A DNA stretch of 64,000 bases. Origin: JAFKKS01 sp050187875. Its GTDB lineage: Bacteria; Pseudomonadota; Alphaproteobacteria; Rhizobiales; Xanthobacteraceae. Under the pieces are notes generated by a model. That model saw nothing but the letters and a program-made list of their open reading frames with translations. It was not told the DNA's origin and did no database searches. The stretch lies in the NCBI GenBank assembly GCA_050187875.1, contig JBFWXB010000012.1, forward strand, positions 37,649 to 101,648, written 5' to 3'. Positions 23,988 through 32,435 of the stretch are shown here, piece after piece. Both the position numbers and the translations under genes were made by a program. Each line of letters opens with the position of its first letter. The stretch's first letter is position 1.

Positions 23988-25379
23988 TTAAGCGGTCGCG
24001 CCCTGCTGATACCATGCGTAAGTTTCGTCGAGCGCCTTGCCCAACCGCCTCAACATGTCGTCGATCTGTCGGGCTTCGATGATCAAGGGCGGACAGAAGG
24101 CGATCGTGTCGCCGATGGCGCGAATGATCAGGCCCGCTTCCTGACATCGCGCGGCCGCGTAGGCTCCGACTTTTCCCACAGGGTCGAAGGGCTTCGAGCT
24201 CGGCTTTTCGGGCACGAGTTCGACACCGGCGATGAGACCCACTCCGCGGACCTCGCCGACCAGCGGATGATCCGAGAAGCGGCGCAAACCGTCCTGCAGG
24301 CGCGGCTCGAGGTCACGGACCCGTGAAACAAGGTCTCGCTCCAGAATGATCTTGACGTTTTCCAAGGCGACAGCCGTCGCAACCGGATGACCGCTTGTGG
24401 TGTAGCCGTGACCGAACGTGCCGATCTTCGCCGTGTTGTCGGCGACCGCCTGATAGATGGCGTCCGAGAAAAGAATGGCGGCAAGGGGCTGATACGATGA
24501 CGTCAGCTGCTTCGATACCACCATGATGTCCGGATCGATACCGAATTTATGCGAGGCAAAAATCTCGCCGGTCCGGCCAAATCCGGTGATGACCTCGTCG
24601 GCGACCACCAGAATGTCATGTCTGCGGCAAACCGCTTGGATCGCTTGCCAGTATCCGGCGGGCGGCGTGATGACGCCGCCGGCGCCCATGATCGGCTCGC
24701 CAATAAACGCGGCGATCGTGTCGGCGCCTTCGCGAAGGATGAGCTCTTCGAGTTCTCGGGCGAGGCGCTGAGAAAACTGCTCCTCGCTTTCATGATCCTT
24801 CTTGAAGCGCCAATAGTGCGGGCAGGCAGTGTGGAGAAAGCGTGCCGCCGGCAGGTCGAAGTCCCTGTGGTTGGCGGGCAACCCGGTCGCGCTTCCCGAA
24901 GCTATCGTGATGCCGTGATACGCGCGCTGACGCGAGATGATCTTCTTCTTGTCCGGGCGTCCCTTCGCATTGTTGTAATACCAAAGGAGCTTGAAGACCG
25001 TGTCGTTGGCCTCGGATCCCGAGTTCGTATAGAAAACACGCTGCGTCCGGTTCTTCGCCAAAGAGATGAGAAGCTCCGACAGTTCGATGCATGCCGGATG
25101 CGTCTTGTTCCCGAACATGTGGTAGTACGGAAGTTGATTGAATTGCTTCGTCGCGGCGTCGACAAGCCTCTTTTCGCCGAACCCGAGTGCGACGCTCCAG
25201 AGTCCCGCCAACCCTTCGATATATTCCTTGCCGTCTTCGTCGTAGACGTAAATGCCGTTGCCGCGCTCGATCACGAGACCGCCTTCGCGTTCTTGGCGTC
25301 GGGCGTCCATGTAGGGGTGCAGGAGATAGCGCGCGTCGCGCGCCTGAACGGAGTTCGGAGCAGGGGCGTTCATCGGCAT
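23988..25379 (-). CDS. Class III omega-aminotransferase (beta-alanine/putrescine:pyruvate type)
   Basis: This 463-residue PLP enzyme of fold type I, class III moves amino groups from omega-amino acids or diamines to an oxoacid. It shows NSGSEANDTVFKLL (phosphate cup), the pyridine-binding Asp261 in VADEVITGFGRTG and the Schiff-base Lys290 in VVSKQLTSSYQPLAA. AGGAGG lies 3 bases before the first ATG (25379) and 9 before a second (25373), which may be the real start. It is divergent from an MFS transporter, and an RpiR-type palindrome (25408-25437) lies between them, linking it to the downstream catabolic regulon. Confidence 0.92.
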   Translation of the reverse strand: MPMNAPAPNSVQARDARYLLHPYMDARRQEREGGLVIERGNGIYVYDEDGKEYIEGLAGLWSVALGFGEKRLVDAATKQFNQLPYYHMFGNKTHPACIELSELLISLAKNRTQRVFYTNSGSEANDTVFKLLWYYNNAKGRPDKKKIISRQRAYHGITIASGSATGLPANHRDFDLPAARFLHTACPHYWRFKKDHESEEQFSQRLARELEELILREGADTIAAFIGEPIMGAGGVITPPAGYWQAIQAVCRRHDILVVADEVITGFGRTGEIFASHKFGIDPDIMVVSKQLTSSYQPLAAILFSDAIYQAVADNTAKIGTFGHGYTTSGHPVATAVALENVKIILERDLVSRVRDLEPRLQDGLRRFSDHPLVGEVRGVGLIAGVELVPEKPSSKPFDPVGKVGAYAAARCQEAGLIIRAIGDTIAFCPPLIIEARQIDDMLRRLGKALDETYAWYQQGATA

Positions 25380-25407
25380 AAACCTCCTGGCGCGCAGCTG
25401 GGAATTG

Positions 25408-25437
25408 TTATTTCATGAGTGGTATTGCTTGAAATTA
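25408..25437. promoter_or_regulatory. Regulon palindrome site D (aminotransferase / MFS)
   Basis: TTATTTCAT-N12-TTGAAATTA has the same half-site sequence and the same 12-base spacer as sites at 27973, 33662 and 33964. It lies 29 bases before the aminotransferase start and about 100 bases before the MFS start. The likely binder is the RpiR family protein encoded at 28087-29061 (inference). Confidence 0.65.
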
Positions 25438-25538
25438 TAGTTTTAGAGTGGCTGCGCCATGTCAAGCACGGCGCTGACGCGAATGTAATCGCGTCAAATG
25501 TAATCCCGTCATGGGCGAAGAGCAAAATCGGCAATCCG

Positions 25539-26699
25539 ATGGTTGGTCAGCACGGGTATCGACAGTGGCTCGTGATCATCGGCTTGAGCTGTCTCGAGGC
25601 AAGTTCGCGCGGGCTGTTGCTCGCGATCGTGCCCATCCAACTCTTGGCGCAATTCGGCACGCTGCAAGGCGTGACCTATTTTTACGCGGCCGTCGCCATC
25701 TTTGCGCTCGGCAACAGCATTCTCGTGCCCGGCATTATCGAGCGTTACGGCATTCGCAATGTCGTCACGCTGTCGGGCATCTTCACGGCTACGTCGGCCG
25801 TGCTCATCGCGTTTGGCACGCTCGCGGGCGTCAGCGCGGGCCTTATTGTTCGCGCTGTGGCGTTGGCGTGCCTGGATATTCCGCTGCTCGCGCTTATCAT
25901 GGCGACGGTGCCGCGCAATACGCTTGGTACTTTCGAGCCGGTTCGCGTGTTCTTTCAGGGTATCTGCCTGGCCGCGGCGCCGTGGATCGGCTTCCAGCTT
26001 TATGAGCGGGTGGCAGGCTGGCTTCCTTTTGCGCTCGCGGTCGTCGGCGGACTTCTCTTTATCGCCATTTCCCGCAAGCTCCCTCAACTCAAAGTCGAGC
26101 CAGGAAGAACGCGTGGCCAAGGGGGCAGGGCGTTCAAGCGCTTCTTTCAGCAGCCGCGCCTGGTCTCGGCGTGGCTGTTGGCCATCATCCGTTCGTCGTT
26201 CTGGCAGGTCTACTACATCTATTCGGCGATCTTTGCCGTCAGCCGCGGGTGGGGCGCACCGGCAGCGGCTGCGTTGCTGTCACTTGGTCTCGGTACGTTG
26301 CTGTTCGTGCCGATATGGGGGCGCATGGGGCGATCGCTGGGGGCGCGATCCGTCCTGGTGACAGCCTATCTCTGCGGAGGGCTATCGCTGATCTGCGCCG
26401 CGGCGTCGGCGATGTGGGCGCCATATACCGGCCCCTTCTTTCTCCTCGGGGCAGCCTTTTTTGCGTCGATGGTCGATGGCGTGGGCAACGTTCTTTTTCT
26501 GCGCGCGACCCGACCGCTGGAGCGCCCCAGAATGGCGGGCATCTATATGACGTATCGCGACATCGCGCAGTTCGCGCCCATCGTCATCTTCGCGCTGGTC
26601 TTGTCGCTATTTCAGTTTTCGACCGCGCTTCTCGTTCTGGCGGCGGCATTCATCACCGCCGCCTGGCTTTCGCTGCTCATTCATCCGCGGATCCGATAG
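25539..26699 (+). CDS. Major facilitator superfamily transporter
   Basis: This roughly 386-residue protein has twelve or so hydrophobic segments in two halves, separated by a basic loop (about residues 190-220, KLPQLKVEPGRTRGQGG). The ATG at 25539 (MVGQHGYRQW) puts the first helix directly after the start; an in-frame upstream start at 25419 would overlap the proposed operator. No substrate-specific motif is recognised. Divergence from the aminotransferase and the shared palindrome suggest that it carries a substrate or product of the same pathway. Confidence 0.87.
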   Translation: MVGQHGYRQWLVIIGLSCLEASSRGLLLAIVPIQLLAQFGTLQGVTYFYAAVAIFALGNSILVPGIIERYGIRNVVTLSGIFTATSAVLIAFGTLAGVSAGLIVRAVALACLDIPLLALIMATVPRNTLGTFEPVRVFFQGICLAAAPWIGFQLYERVAGWLPFALAVVGGLLFIAISRKLPQLKVEPGRTRGQGGRAFKRFFQQPRLVSAWLLAIIRSSFWQVYYIYSAIFAVSRGWGAPAAAALLSLGLGTLLFVPIWGRMGRSLGARSVLVTAYLCGGLSLICAAASAMWAPYTGPFFLLGAAFFASMVDGVGNVLFLRATRPLERPRMAGIYMTYRDIAQFAPIVIFALVLSLFQFSTALLVLAAAFITAAWLSLLIHPRIR

Positions 26700-26707
26700 C
26701 CGCGCGA

Positions 26708-27874
26708 TCAATGCGCCGGAGGGCGCTGACTGAAGCGGCGGCCGAAAAGCTCCGAGGCGATGTTGTTGAGCTGAATCTCAACGGTGCCGCCGGCGATGCC
26801 CCAGGCACGGGCGTCGCGCACCATGCGCTCGATGGGACGCGAGCGCAGATAGCCCGCCGCGCCGAAGATCTGAAGCGCCTCGTTGGTCACGGTCACGGCC
26901 ATTTCGTTGGCATACGCCTTGGCCATGGACGTCTCCACCGCGGAGGGAAAGCCGGAGCTTGCGTTGGCGACGGCGCGATAGACGAGAAGCTTCGCCGCCT
27001 CATATTGCATCGCCATGCGCGCGATCTTCCACTGCAAGCCTTGGAACTCGCAAATCGGGCGGCCGAACTGGTTGCGGGTTTTGGCGTATTCGATCGCCTC
27101 CGCGAGGGCGCCGCCCGCGAGGCCGAGTGACATCGCAGCGTTTCCGCAGCGTTCGAGATTGAACGCCGCCATCAACTTGCCGAACTCTCCCGGAGGGACG
27201 AGTAGGTTTTCCTTCGGCACCCGGCAATCTTCGAAGAACATGTCGGCCTGGATGCAGCCGCGTACGCCCATCTTCTTGTACGGCGGTCCAATGCGAAAGC
27301 CGGGCGTATCCTTGTCAATGAGCACGCCGCCGATGCTTTTTGCGCCGGGGCGGTCATCGAACTTGATGTACACGAGCGCCGCGCTCATCGAGTCGATATC
27401 CTCGACATAGCATTTGCGCCCATTGAGGACGATGTCGTCGCCTTCAAACCGGGCGCGACTGAGCATGTCCGTTGCGCCCGATCCGGCGTGAGGCTCCGAG
27501 ATCGCGATAGCGACGTAGTAATCGCCGCGCGCGGCCTTCGGCAAAAGCTCTTTGCGTAGCTTCTCCGAGCCGAAATGCTCGATCACCTTCGATGGCCCGA
27601 GCATCGCATCGAAGACGACCTCGGCGGTGTTCGCACAACACGCGGCCATTTCTTCGATGACAAGGATCGCCGCGATCGGCCCGACGCCCGAGCCCCCGTA
27701 TTCTTTGGGAAGAGTCAGCCCGACGAACCCTTCCTCGGCCGCGCGTCGCAGCACCGGGCGAGGCGCGATCTCCTCTTCATCCCATTTCGCTGCGAGCGGC
27801 CTCAATTCCTTTTTGGCGAAAGCGCGGGCCCGGTCGCGAATCTTGATTTCGTCGGCCGTGAACTGAAAATCCAT
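26708..27874 (-). CDS. Acyl-CoA dehydrogenase family protein
   Basis: This 388-residue flavoprotein oxidises an acyl-CoA to the 2-enoyl-CoA and passes electrons to ETF. Typical blocks are LTLPKEYGGSGVG, AISEPHAGSGATDMLSRA (FAD/substrate region), NGRKCYVEDID and NQFGRPICEFQGLQWKIARM. The usual catalytic Glu near the C-terminus (YEG) is replaced (IAGGTVEIQ), but Glu241 in FNLERCG matches the alternative base position used by isovaleryl-CoA and long-chain dehydrogenases. It ends 9 bases from the convergent MFS gene. Site A of the palindrome family lies about 100 bases before its start. Confidence 0.9.
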   Translation of the reverse strand: MDFQFTADEIKIRDRARAFAKKELRPLAAKWDEEEIAPRPVLRRAAEEGFVGLTLPKEYGGSGVGPIAAILVIEEMAACCANTAEVVFDAMLGPSKVIEHFGSEKLRKELLPKAARGDYYVAIAISEPHAGSGATDMLSRARFEGDDIVLNGRKCYVEDIDSMSAALVYIKFDDRPGAKSIGGVLIDKDTPGFRIGPPYKKMGVRGCIQADMFFEDCRVPKENLLVPPGEFGKLMAAFNLERCGNAAMSLGLAGGALAEAIEYAKTRNQFGRPICEFQGLQWKIARMAMQYEAAKLLVYRAVANASSGFPSAVETSMAKAYANEMAVTVTNEALQIFGAAGYLRSRPIERMVRDARAWGIAGGTVEIQLNNIASELFGRRFSQRPPAH

Positions 27875-27972
27875 GGAAAATCCTTGTCGCCCACCATGAT
27901 CCGAACGAGAGACATTGCCCTCAGGCAGGTTGGCCGCTGCACCGGATCAGGAAAATTCGCCCGATGAATGAC

Positions 27973-28002
27973 ACGTTTCATAACATCCATTCCATGAAAC
28001 GT
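27973..28002. promoter_or_regulatory. Regulon palindrome site A (acyl-CoA dehydrogenase promoter)
   Basis: ACGTTTCAT-N12-ATGAAACGT is a perfect inverted repeat with nine-base arms. It lies in the 212-base gap between the RpiR regulator gene and the acyl-CoA dehydrogenase gene, about 100 bases upstream of the latter. It is the most symmetric of the four related sites. Confidence 0.7.
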
Positions 28003-28086
28003 TCGCTTATTGACCTGGTAGAGTCAAGCGGTGGCCGCGCCGCGGCGGCTCGATCTCTCTATGCGTGCGTTTTGGAGAGGGGCGCT

Positions 28087-29061
28087 TCAGCGCGCGTTGC
28101 GGGATTTTCGGCTCGGCGAGGGTTTCGACTCTTTCTTCTTCGTCGTTCCAAGCGATTTGAAGACCTCCACCGCTGCGTCATAGCGGCTTCGGCGGTGCGG
28201 CTGTTGCGGCTCGTGGGCGTTATGTTTTTTCCACTCGAGCTCGCGCCGGCGCAAGGCTTCGAGCGTCGACTCGCGGGTCTCGACGGCGACGCCGAGCACG
28301 AGCGCGCTCATGACGCTGAACGCCGCAACCTTCGATTCGAAGAATGCGGGCGAATCGACGGGCACGATAAGGTTGATGTCGGCGATTGAGCCAGGCGGCG
28401 ACACGGCGGTGTCGGTCAGCGCGATGGTCAAGGCGCCGCGCTGTTTGGTCGCCTCAAAGATCGCGAGAGTTTGACGGGAGTAGCGCCACAAGCTGATCGC
28501 GATGCATACATCCTCCGATGAAATATCCATGATCTGCTCGGGAAGGTCGCCGATCCCAGGCTGAAGCAAGCGCGAGCGCCGGCCTATCTCGGAAAACATA
28601 TGCGACAGGTGGTGCGCCAGCCCGAAGGTGCTTCGCAGCCCGACGACATAGATCGTTCTGGCCTCGACCAGGGCCTTCACCGTCCGGGCGAACAATTTGT
28701 CCGGGATATTGCTCGTGGCGCGTTGAAGATTATGGACGTCCGCCTGCAGAGCCTCATGAAAAAGCGACTGCGGCGTGGATTGCGACGATATGTTCTGAAG
28801 CTTTGAGACGCTGTCCACCTCGTCCCGCAGCGCACGCCGCGCCAAAGCCTGCAATTCAGCGTAGCCGGACAGACCGAGATGATTGGCGAAGCGCACCACC
28901 GTTGCCGGGCTGACCTTCACAGCCTGACCGACACGGGCGACGGAGGCGAATGCAATTTCGCGATGATGCTCAATTACATAAGCCGCCAAAGCCCTGTCGG
29001 TCTGGCTCATGCTGTTATAGGTGGCTTTGATCTTTTGGATGGCGGCAGAGAAATCGCGCAT
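28087..29061 (-). CDS. MurR/RpiR family transcriptional regulator (HTH + SIS domain)
   Basis: This 324-residue regulator has an N-terminal RpiR helix-turn-helix (SVARVGQAVKVSPATVVRFANHLGLSGYAELQ, about residues 40-70) and a SIS domain that in this family senses phosphosugars or other small metabolites (TIYVVGLRSTFGLAHHLSHMF, then VCIAISLWRYSRQTL). The C-terminal tail is basic and Lys/Ser-rich, longer than usual. It sits between the SDR gene and the acyl-CoA dehydrogenase gene on the same strand. It is the best candidate for binding the four TTTYAW-N12-WTRAAA palindromes. The inducer is unknown. Confidence 0.9.
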   Translation of the reverse strand: MRDFSAAIQKIKATYNSMSQTDRALAAYVIEHHREIAFASVARVGQAVKVSPATVVRFANHLGLSGYAELQALARRALRDEVDSVSKLQNISSQSTPQSLFHEALQADVHNLQRATSNIPDKLFARTVKALVEARTIYVVGLRSTFGLAHHLSHMFSEIGRRSRLLQPGIGDLPEQIMDISSEDVCIAISLWRYSRQTLAIFEATKQRGALTIALTDTAVSPPGSIADINLIVPVDSPAFFESKVAAFSVMSALVLGVAVETRESTLEALRRRELEWKKHNAHEPQQPHRRSRYDAAVEVFKSLGTTKKKESKPSPSRKSRNAR

Positions 29062-29189
29062 GGGCGGGTATGACCGTGATTCCAGGCTCGGGGCGGCATC
29101 CCTTGAGGGGCCGCAACTTTTGAACGTAAGGCTAGCGGTCGCCTTTTGTCACGCGCTGTTCAGCGCCCTGTGGGCCCGCACGAGTGAAA

Positions 29190-29954
29190 TCACCGCGCCG
29201 TGCTTCCGCCATCGACGGAAAGTGCTGCGCCGACGACGAAGCTCGCATCGTCGGAGGCCAGAAAACGGATACAGCGCGCTTGTTCCTCCGCCTCGGAGAC
29301 GCGCCCAATCGGAAGCGTCCGTCCGAGTTCTTGCATCCCTTCGATCGGGTCGAAGCCGCGTTTCGCCAGCCCCTGTTGCAGCATCGGTGTGCGAATTTCG
29401 CCTGGACACACGACATTGATGCGGATGCCGTCGGCGATATGGTCGAGCGCGAGGGCGCGAGTCATATTCACGACGGCGCCTTTGCTTGTGCAATATGCGA
29501 CGTGATTTTTCCCAGCAACGAGCCCCCAATCGGACGACACATTGACGATCGCGCCGCGTCCATTTTGCTTCATCGCGCGGATTGCGGCGCGGCACATCCA
29601 AAAGGTGCCGTTGACGTTGACCGACCACGCACTCAACCACTGCTCGTCGGTCAGCTCCAGGGCGTTTCCACGCGGGATGATGCCGGCGCTGTTGATCAAC
29701 ACGTCGATGCCGCCGAAGGCGGCAACGGCTTGTTCGATCGCATCATCGCAGAAGCAGGAATCGCTGACGTCTCCAAGCACGATCAATGCTTTCCCGCCGG
29801 CGGAGCGGAGCTTTTCCGCCACCGCTTCGGCCTTCTTGCGGTCGCGGCCGATCAATACGATGCGGCCGCCAAAACGCGAAAATTCGGCAGCGCATGCGGC
29901 GCCAAGACCTGACGTCGCTCCCGTAATGACGATCGACCTTCCGGCAAAGCTCAT
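29190..29954 (-). CDS. SDR family oxidoreductase
   Basis: This 254-residue short-chain dehydrogenase has TGATSGLG (11-18), NSAG (88-91), the catalytic Ser pair in NVSS (140-141), Tyr154 and Lys158 in YCTSK, and the C-terminal VDGGSTAR end. It is the last enzyme gene of an operon running sucC-like, sucD-like, hydratase, CaiD-like hydratase, SDR. In that setting it probably oxidises a 3-hydroxyacyl intermediate (inference). It lies 12 bases after the CaiD-like gene. Confidence 0.9.
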   Translation of the reverse strand: MSFAGRSIVITGATSGLGAACAAEFSRFGGRIVLIGRDRKKAEAVAEKLRSAGGKALIVLGDVSDSCFCDDAIEQAVAAFGGIDVLINSAGIIPRGNALELTDEQWLSAWSVNVNGTFWMCRAAIRAMKQNGRGAIVNVSSDWGLVAGKNHVAYCTSKGAVVNMTRALALDHIADGIRINVVCPGEIRTPMLQQGLAKRGFDPIEGMQELGRTLPIGRVSEAEEQARCIRFLASDDASFVVGAALSVDGGSTAR

Positions 29955-29966
29955 GACGTGATCTTG

Positions 29967-30773
29967 TCAGCGGCCCTTCCAGACCGGTTTGCGCTTTTCG
30001 GCATAGGCGCGAGGGCCTTCGAGGAAATCTTCCGAGACCAGCGTCTGCTGATAGAATGGAAAATCGCTCTGGCCTCGTTTCATCTTCGCAAACGCGTCCT
30101 GGATCGGGAGCCGGTCGATCGCCGGAATGACTTCCAGCAGCGCACGGACGGCGAGGGGGGCTCCCTCGGCGATCGTCATCGCGAGCTCGCGCGCCTTCGT
30201 CATGAGCTCCGACTTCGGGACCAGAAAGTTCACAAGCCCCCATCGCTCCGCCTCACGTGCGCTCACGCGCCGGCCCGTCAACATCCATTCGACGGCGACG
30301 TTGTAGGGAACCTTGCGCGGCAGGCGCTGCACGGCGCCGGCATCAGGTACGAAGCCGCGCTGCATCTCGGGGAGCTGGAACTCGACGTGCTCGGCTGCAA
30401 CGACGATATCGGCGGCGAGCATCATCTCGAAGCCGCCGCCGACCGCAAACCCGTTGATCGCGGCAATGATGGGCTTCTTGATGTCCCACAATTCCGTGAA
30501 GCCGCCGAAGCCGCCGGGCTCGTTCATGGTCGCATCGTTCGCCGTCGCCGGGTCGACGTGCTGCGCGACCTCCTTCAAATCCCAGCCGGCGCAGAAGATC
30601 CTGTCGCCCGTGGCCGTGAGGATCGCCGCGCGCAGCTCCGGCGTATCGCGGAACTCGCAAAACGCCCGATGCAGCTCGTGGCCGACTTCAGGCGTGATCG
30701 CATTGACGGGCGGGCGATTGAGCAAGATCTCAAGGACCGGGCCGTTCTTCGATATAGTGAGGAACTGCGACAT
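29967..30773 (-). CDS. Enoyl-CoA hydratase/isomerase, crotonobetainyl-CoA hydratase (CaiD)-like
   Basis: This 268-residue crotonase-fold protein closely resembles CaiD along its length: FCAGWDLKEVA, the GGFGGFTEL block, PIIAAINGFAVGGGFEMMLAAD (oxyanion-hole region) and FQLPEMQRGFVPDAGAVQRLP, with Glu in the catalytic position of the PEM segment, ending in AEKRKPVWKGR. CaiD hydrates crotonobetainyl-CoA in carnitine metabolism, but similar enzymes act on other 2-enoyl-CoAs, so carnitine is only one option. It follows the second hydratase gene by 2 bases. Confidence 0.88.
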   Translation of the reverse strand: MSQFLTISKNGPVLEILLNRPPVNAITPEVGHELHRAFCEFRDTPELRAAILTATGDRIFCAGWDLKEVAQHVDPATANDATMNEPGGFGGFTELWDIKKPIIAAINGFAVGGGFEMMLAADIVVAAEHVEFQLPEMQRGFVPDAGAVQRLPRKVPYNVAVEWMLTGRRVSAREAERWGLVNFLVPKSELMTKARELAMTIAEGAPLAVRALLEVIPAIDRLPIQDAFAKMKRGQSDFPFYQQTLVSEDFLEGPRAYAEKRKPVWKGR

Positions 30774-30775
30774 CG

Positions 30776-31555
30776 CTACGCTCGTTCGTTCGCCTCGAAA
30801 CGGGCTTGTCGTTTGTCATTGAATGCGGCAATTCCTTCCCGCACCTCCTTGCTGCGAAGTCCGCATAGCTTCGCAAGCTCTTCGGTGCGCAATGCCTCAT
30901 TCAGCGGCAGAAGCGCGGCCTGATAGACGGCGAGCTTGGAGAGGCCGATCGATTCGGTTGGGCCTTGGGCGAGCCGTTCGGCGAGGCTCATGACCTCGGG
31001 CATCAGCTGTTCAGCCTTCACGACACGATTGAAGATGCCCAGACGATGGCACTCGGCGGCGTCGATGAAATCGCCGGTGAAAATCAACTCGAGCGCTTTC
31101 GCGGTACCCACGGCATGCGTCAGGAGACACGCGCCGCCCGGAATGCCGCGCTGGATGAAGATATCCGCAAAGCGCGCGCTTTCCGATGCGATCCTGATGT
31201 CGGAGCCTAGAACGAGGCCGCTTCCTGCTCCACACGCCAGGCCATTTACAGCGGCGATGATGGGCTTCGGGGTCCCGCGCATGGCGCGGATCATGTTGTG
31301 CCACGCAATTTCCTTCTCGTCCTCCGGCAACACGGCTCCGTCGCGCGGATCGCTCTCCTTCATATCGTCGCCGGCGCAGAAGGCTCTTCCGGTCCCAGTG
31401 AGGACAAGCACTTTAAGGGACGCATCGGCGCGAAATTTCGCCAGGTTCTCGAAAATGAGACGGTGCATTTCGAGTGTCAGCGCGTTGAGCTTTTGCGACC
31501 GGCTCAACGTAAGCGTCGCGACCGCGCCGCTCCGTGTGAAGTTGACGTCAGCCAT
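30776..31555 (-). CDS. Enoyl-CoA hydratase/isomerase family protein
   Basis: This 259-residue crotonase-fold protein has RAFCAGDDMKE and PKPIIAAVNGLACGAGSGLVLGSD, which form the CoA and oxyanion-hole region. The segment that usually carries the first catalytic Glu reads FADIFIQRGIPGG and has no Glu there, so its chemistry may differ from a plain hydratase (isomerase or lyase activity is possible). It lies between the sucD-like gene and the CaiD-like gene in the same operon. Its exact reaction is not assigned. Confidence 0.85.
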   Translation of the reverse strand: MADVNFTRSGAVATLTLSRSQKLNALTLEMHRLIFENLAKFRADASLKVLVLTGTGRAFCAGDDMKESDPRDGAVLPEDEKEIAWHNMIRAMRGTPKPIIAAVNGLACGAGSGLVLGSDIRIASESARFADIFIQRGIPGGACLLTHAVGTAKALELIFTGDFIDAAECHRLGIFNRVVKAEQLMPEVMSLAERLAQGPTESIGLSKLAVYQAALLPLNEALRTEELAKLCGLRSKEVREGIAAFNDKRQARFEANERA

Positions 31556-31573
31556 AAGGTCCTCCTCGGTGGC

Positions 31574-32434
31574 TTACTGGCGCAGCAGAGCCGGAATATC
31601 TTCGATCGTCGCGGCGAGGCGAGCCCCCGCCGCCTTGAGCGCTTCGACCTTGCTTGCATAAGTTCCCTTGTTGCCCACGATCATCGCGCCGGCGTGTCCG
31701 ATGCTTTTGCCCGGCGGTATCGTGCGTCCGGCGATGTAGGCGACGACCGGCTTCTTGACGTGCTGGCGGATAAAATCCGCGGCCTCCTCTTCTTCGCGGC
31801 CGCCCACTTCGCCGATCATGACGATGGCGCGAGTCTTCGGGTCCGCCTGGAAGAGTTCGATGCAATCCCGAAAGGTCGTCCCTTTGATCTCGTCGCCGCC
31901 GACGCCGACCACGGTGCTGGCGCCTATTCCGCGGCGCTTCATTTCGAGCAGGACGGCGTAGCTCAATGTGCCGCTTTTCGAGATCACCCCGACATCGCCG
32001 GGCATGCAGACCTCGTCGCAATAGAAGCCAACCTTTGCCTGCCCCGGCGATATCAATCCGCTGCAGTTCGGGCCGATCAAGCGCACATCAGCCCGCGAAG
32101 CGCGTGCTGTTATTTCGATCGAATCGTGGACGGGCATGAATTCGGCGACGCAAACGATGCGCTTGAGGCCGGCATCGATGGCTTCGTAGATGGCGTCCTT
32201 GGCCCGCTGGGCGGCAACGAAAAGGATCGACATGTCGGCGCCGGTTTTCTCCACGGCGCTCCGCACGGTGTCGAAGACGGGAACGTTATGGATGCTCGCT
32301 CCGCCCTTGCCGGGGCTTACGCCACCGACGACGTTCGTCCCGTAGCTCAACATCTCTTCGGCCTGGAACCGGCCGATGGGACCGGTAATGCCTTGCACCA
32401 GGACTTTTGTCTCGCGATCAAGAAGGATCGTCAC
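31574..32434 (-). CDS. Succinate--CoA ligase alpha subunit family (SucD-like)
   Basis: This 286-residue protein is the nucleotide/CoA-binding subunit of a SucCD-type acid-CoA ligase. It has VQGITGPIGRFQAEEML, the GGVSPGKGG block, GPNCSGLISPG and SIGHAGAMI, whose His is the phosphorylated residue of the family. No ATG fits, and the likely start is a GTG at 32434, just after the sucC-like stop. Its place in a catabolic operon with hydratases and an SDR suggests that it activates or releases a dicarboxylic or other acid of this pathway rather than serving the TCA cycle (inference). Malate-CoA ligase is another relative. Confidence 0.87.
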   Translation of the reverse strand: MTILLDRETKVLVQGITGPIGRFQAEEMLSYGTNVVGGVSPGKGGASIHNVPVFDTVRSAVEKTGADMSILFVAAQRAKDAIYEAIDAGLKRIVCVAEFMPVHDSIEITARASRADVRLIGPNCSGLISPGQAKVGFYCDEVCMPGDVGVISKSGTLSYAVLLEMKRRGIGASTVVGVGGDEIKGTTFRDCIELFQADPKTRAIVMIGEVGGREEEEAADFIRQHVKKPVVAYIAGRTIPPGKSIGHAGAMIVGNKGTYASKVEALKAAGARLAATIEDIPALLRQ

Positions 32435-32435
32435 A

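Noticed and set aside
29062..29189. A fifth regulon palindrome in front of the RpiR gene itself
   Set aside because: No TTTCAT or ATGAAA half-sites with a 12-base spacer were found in this gap.
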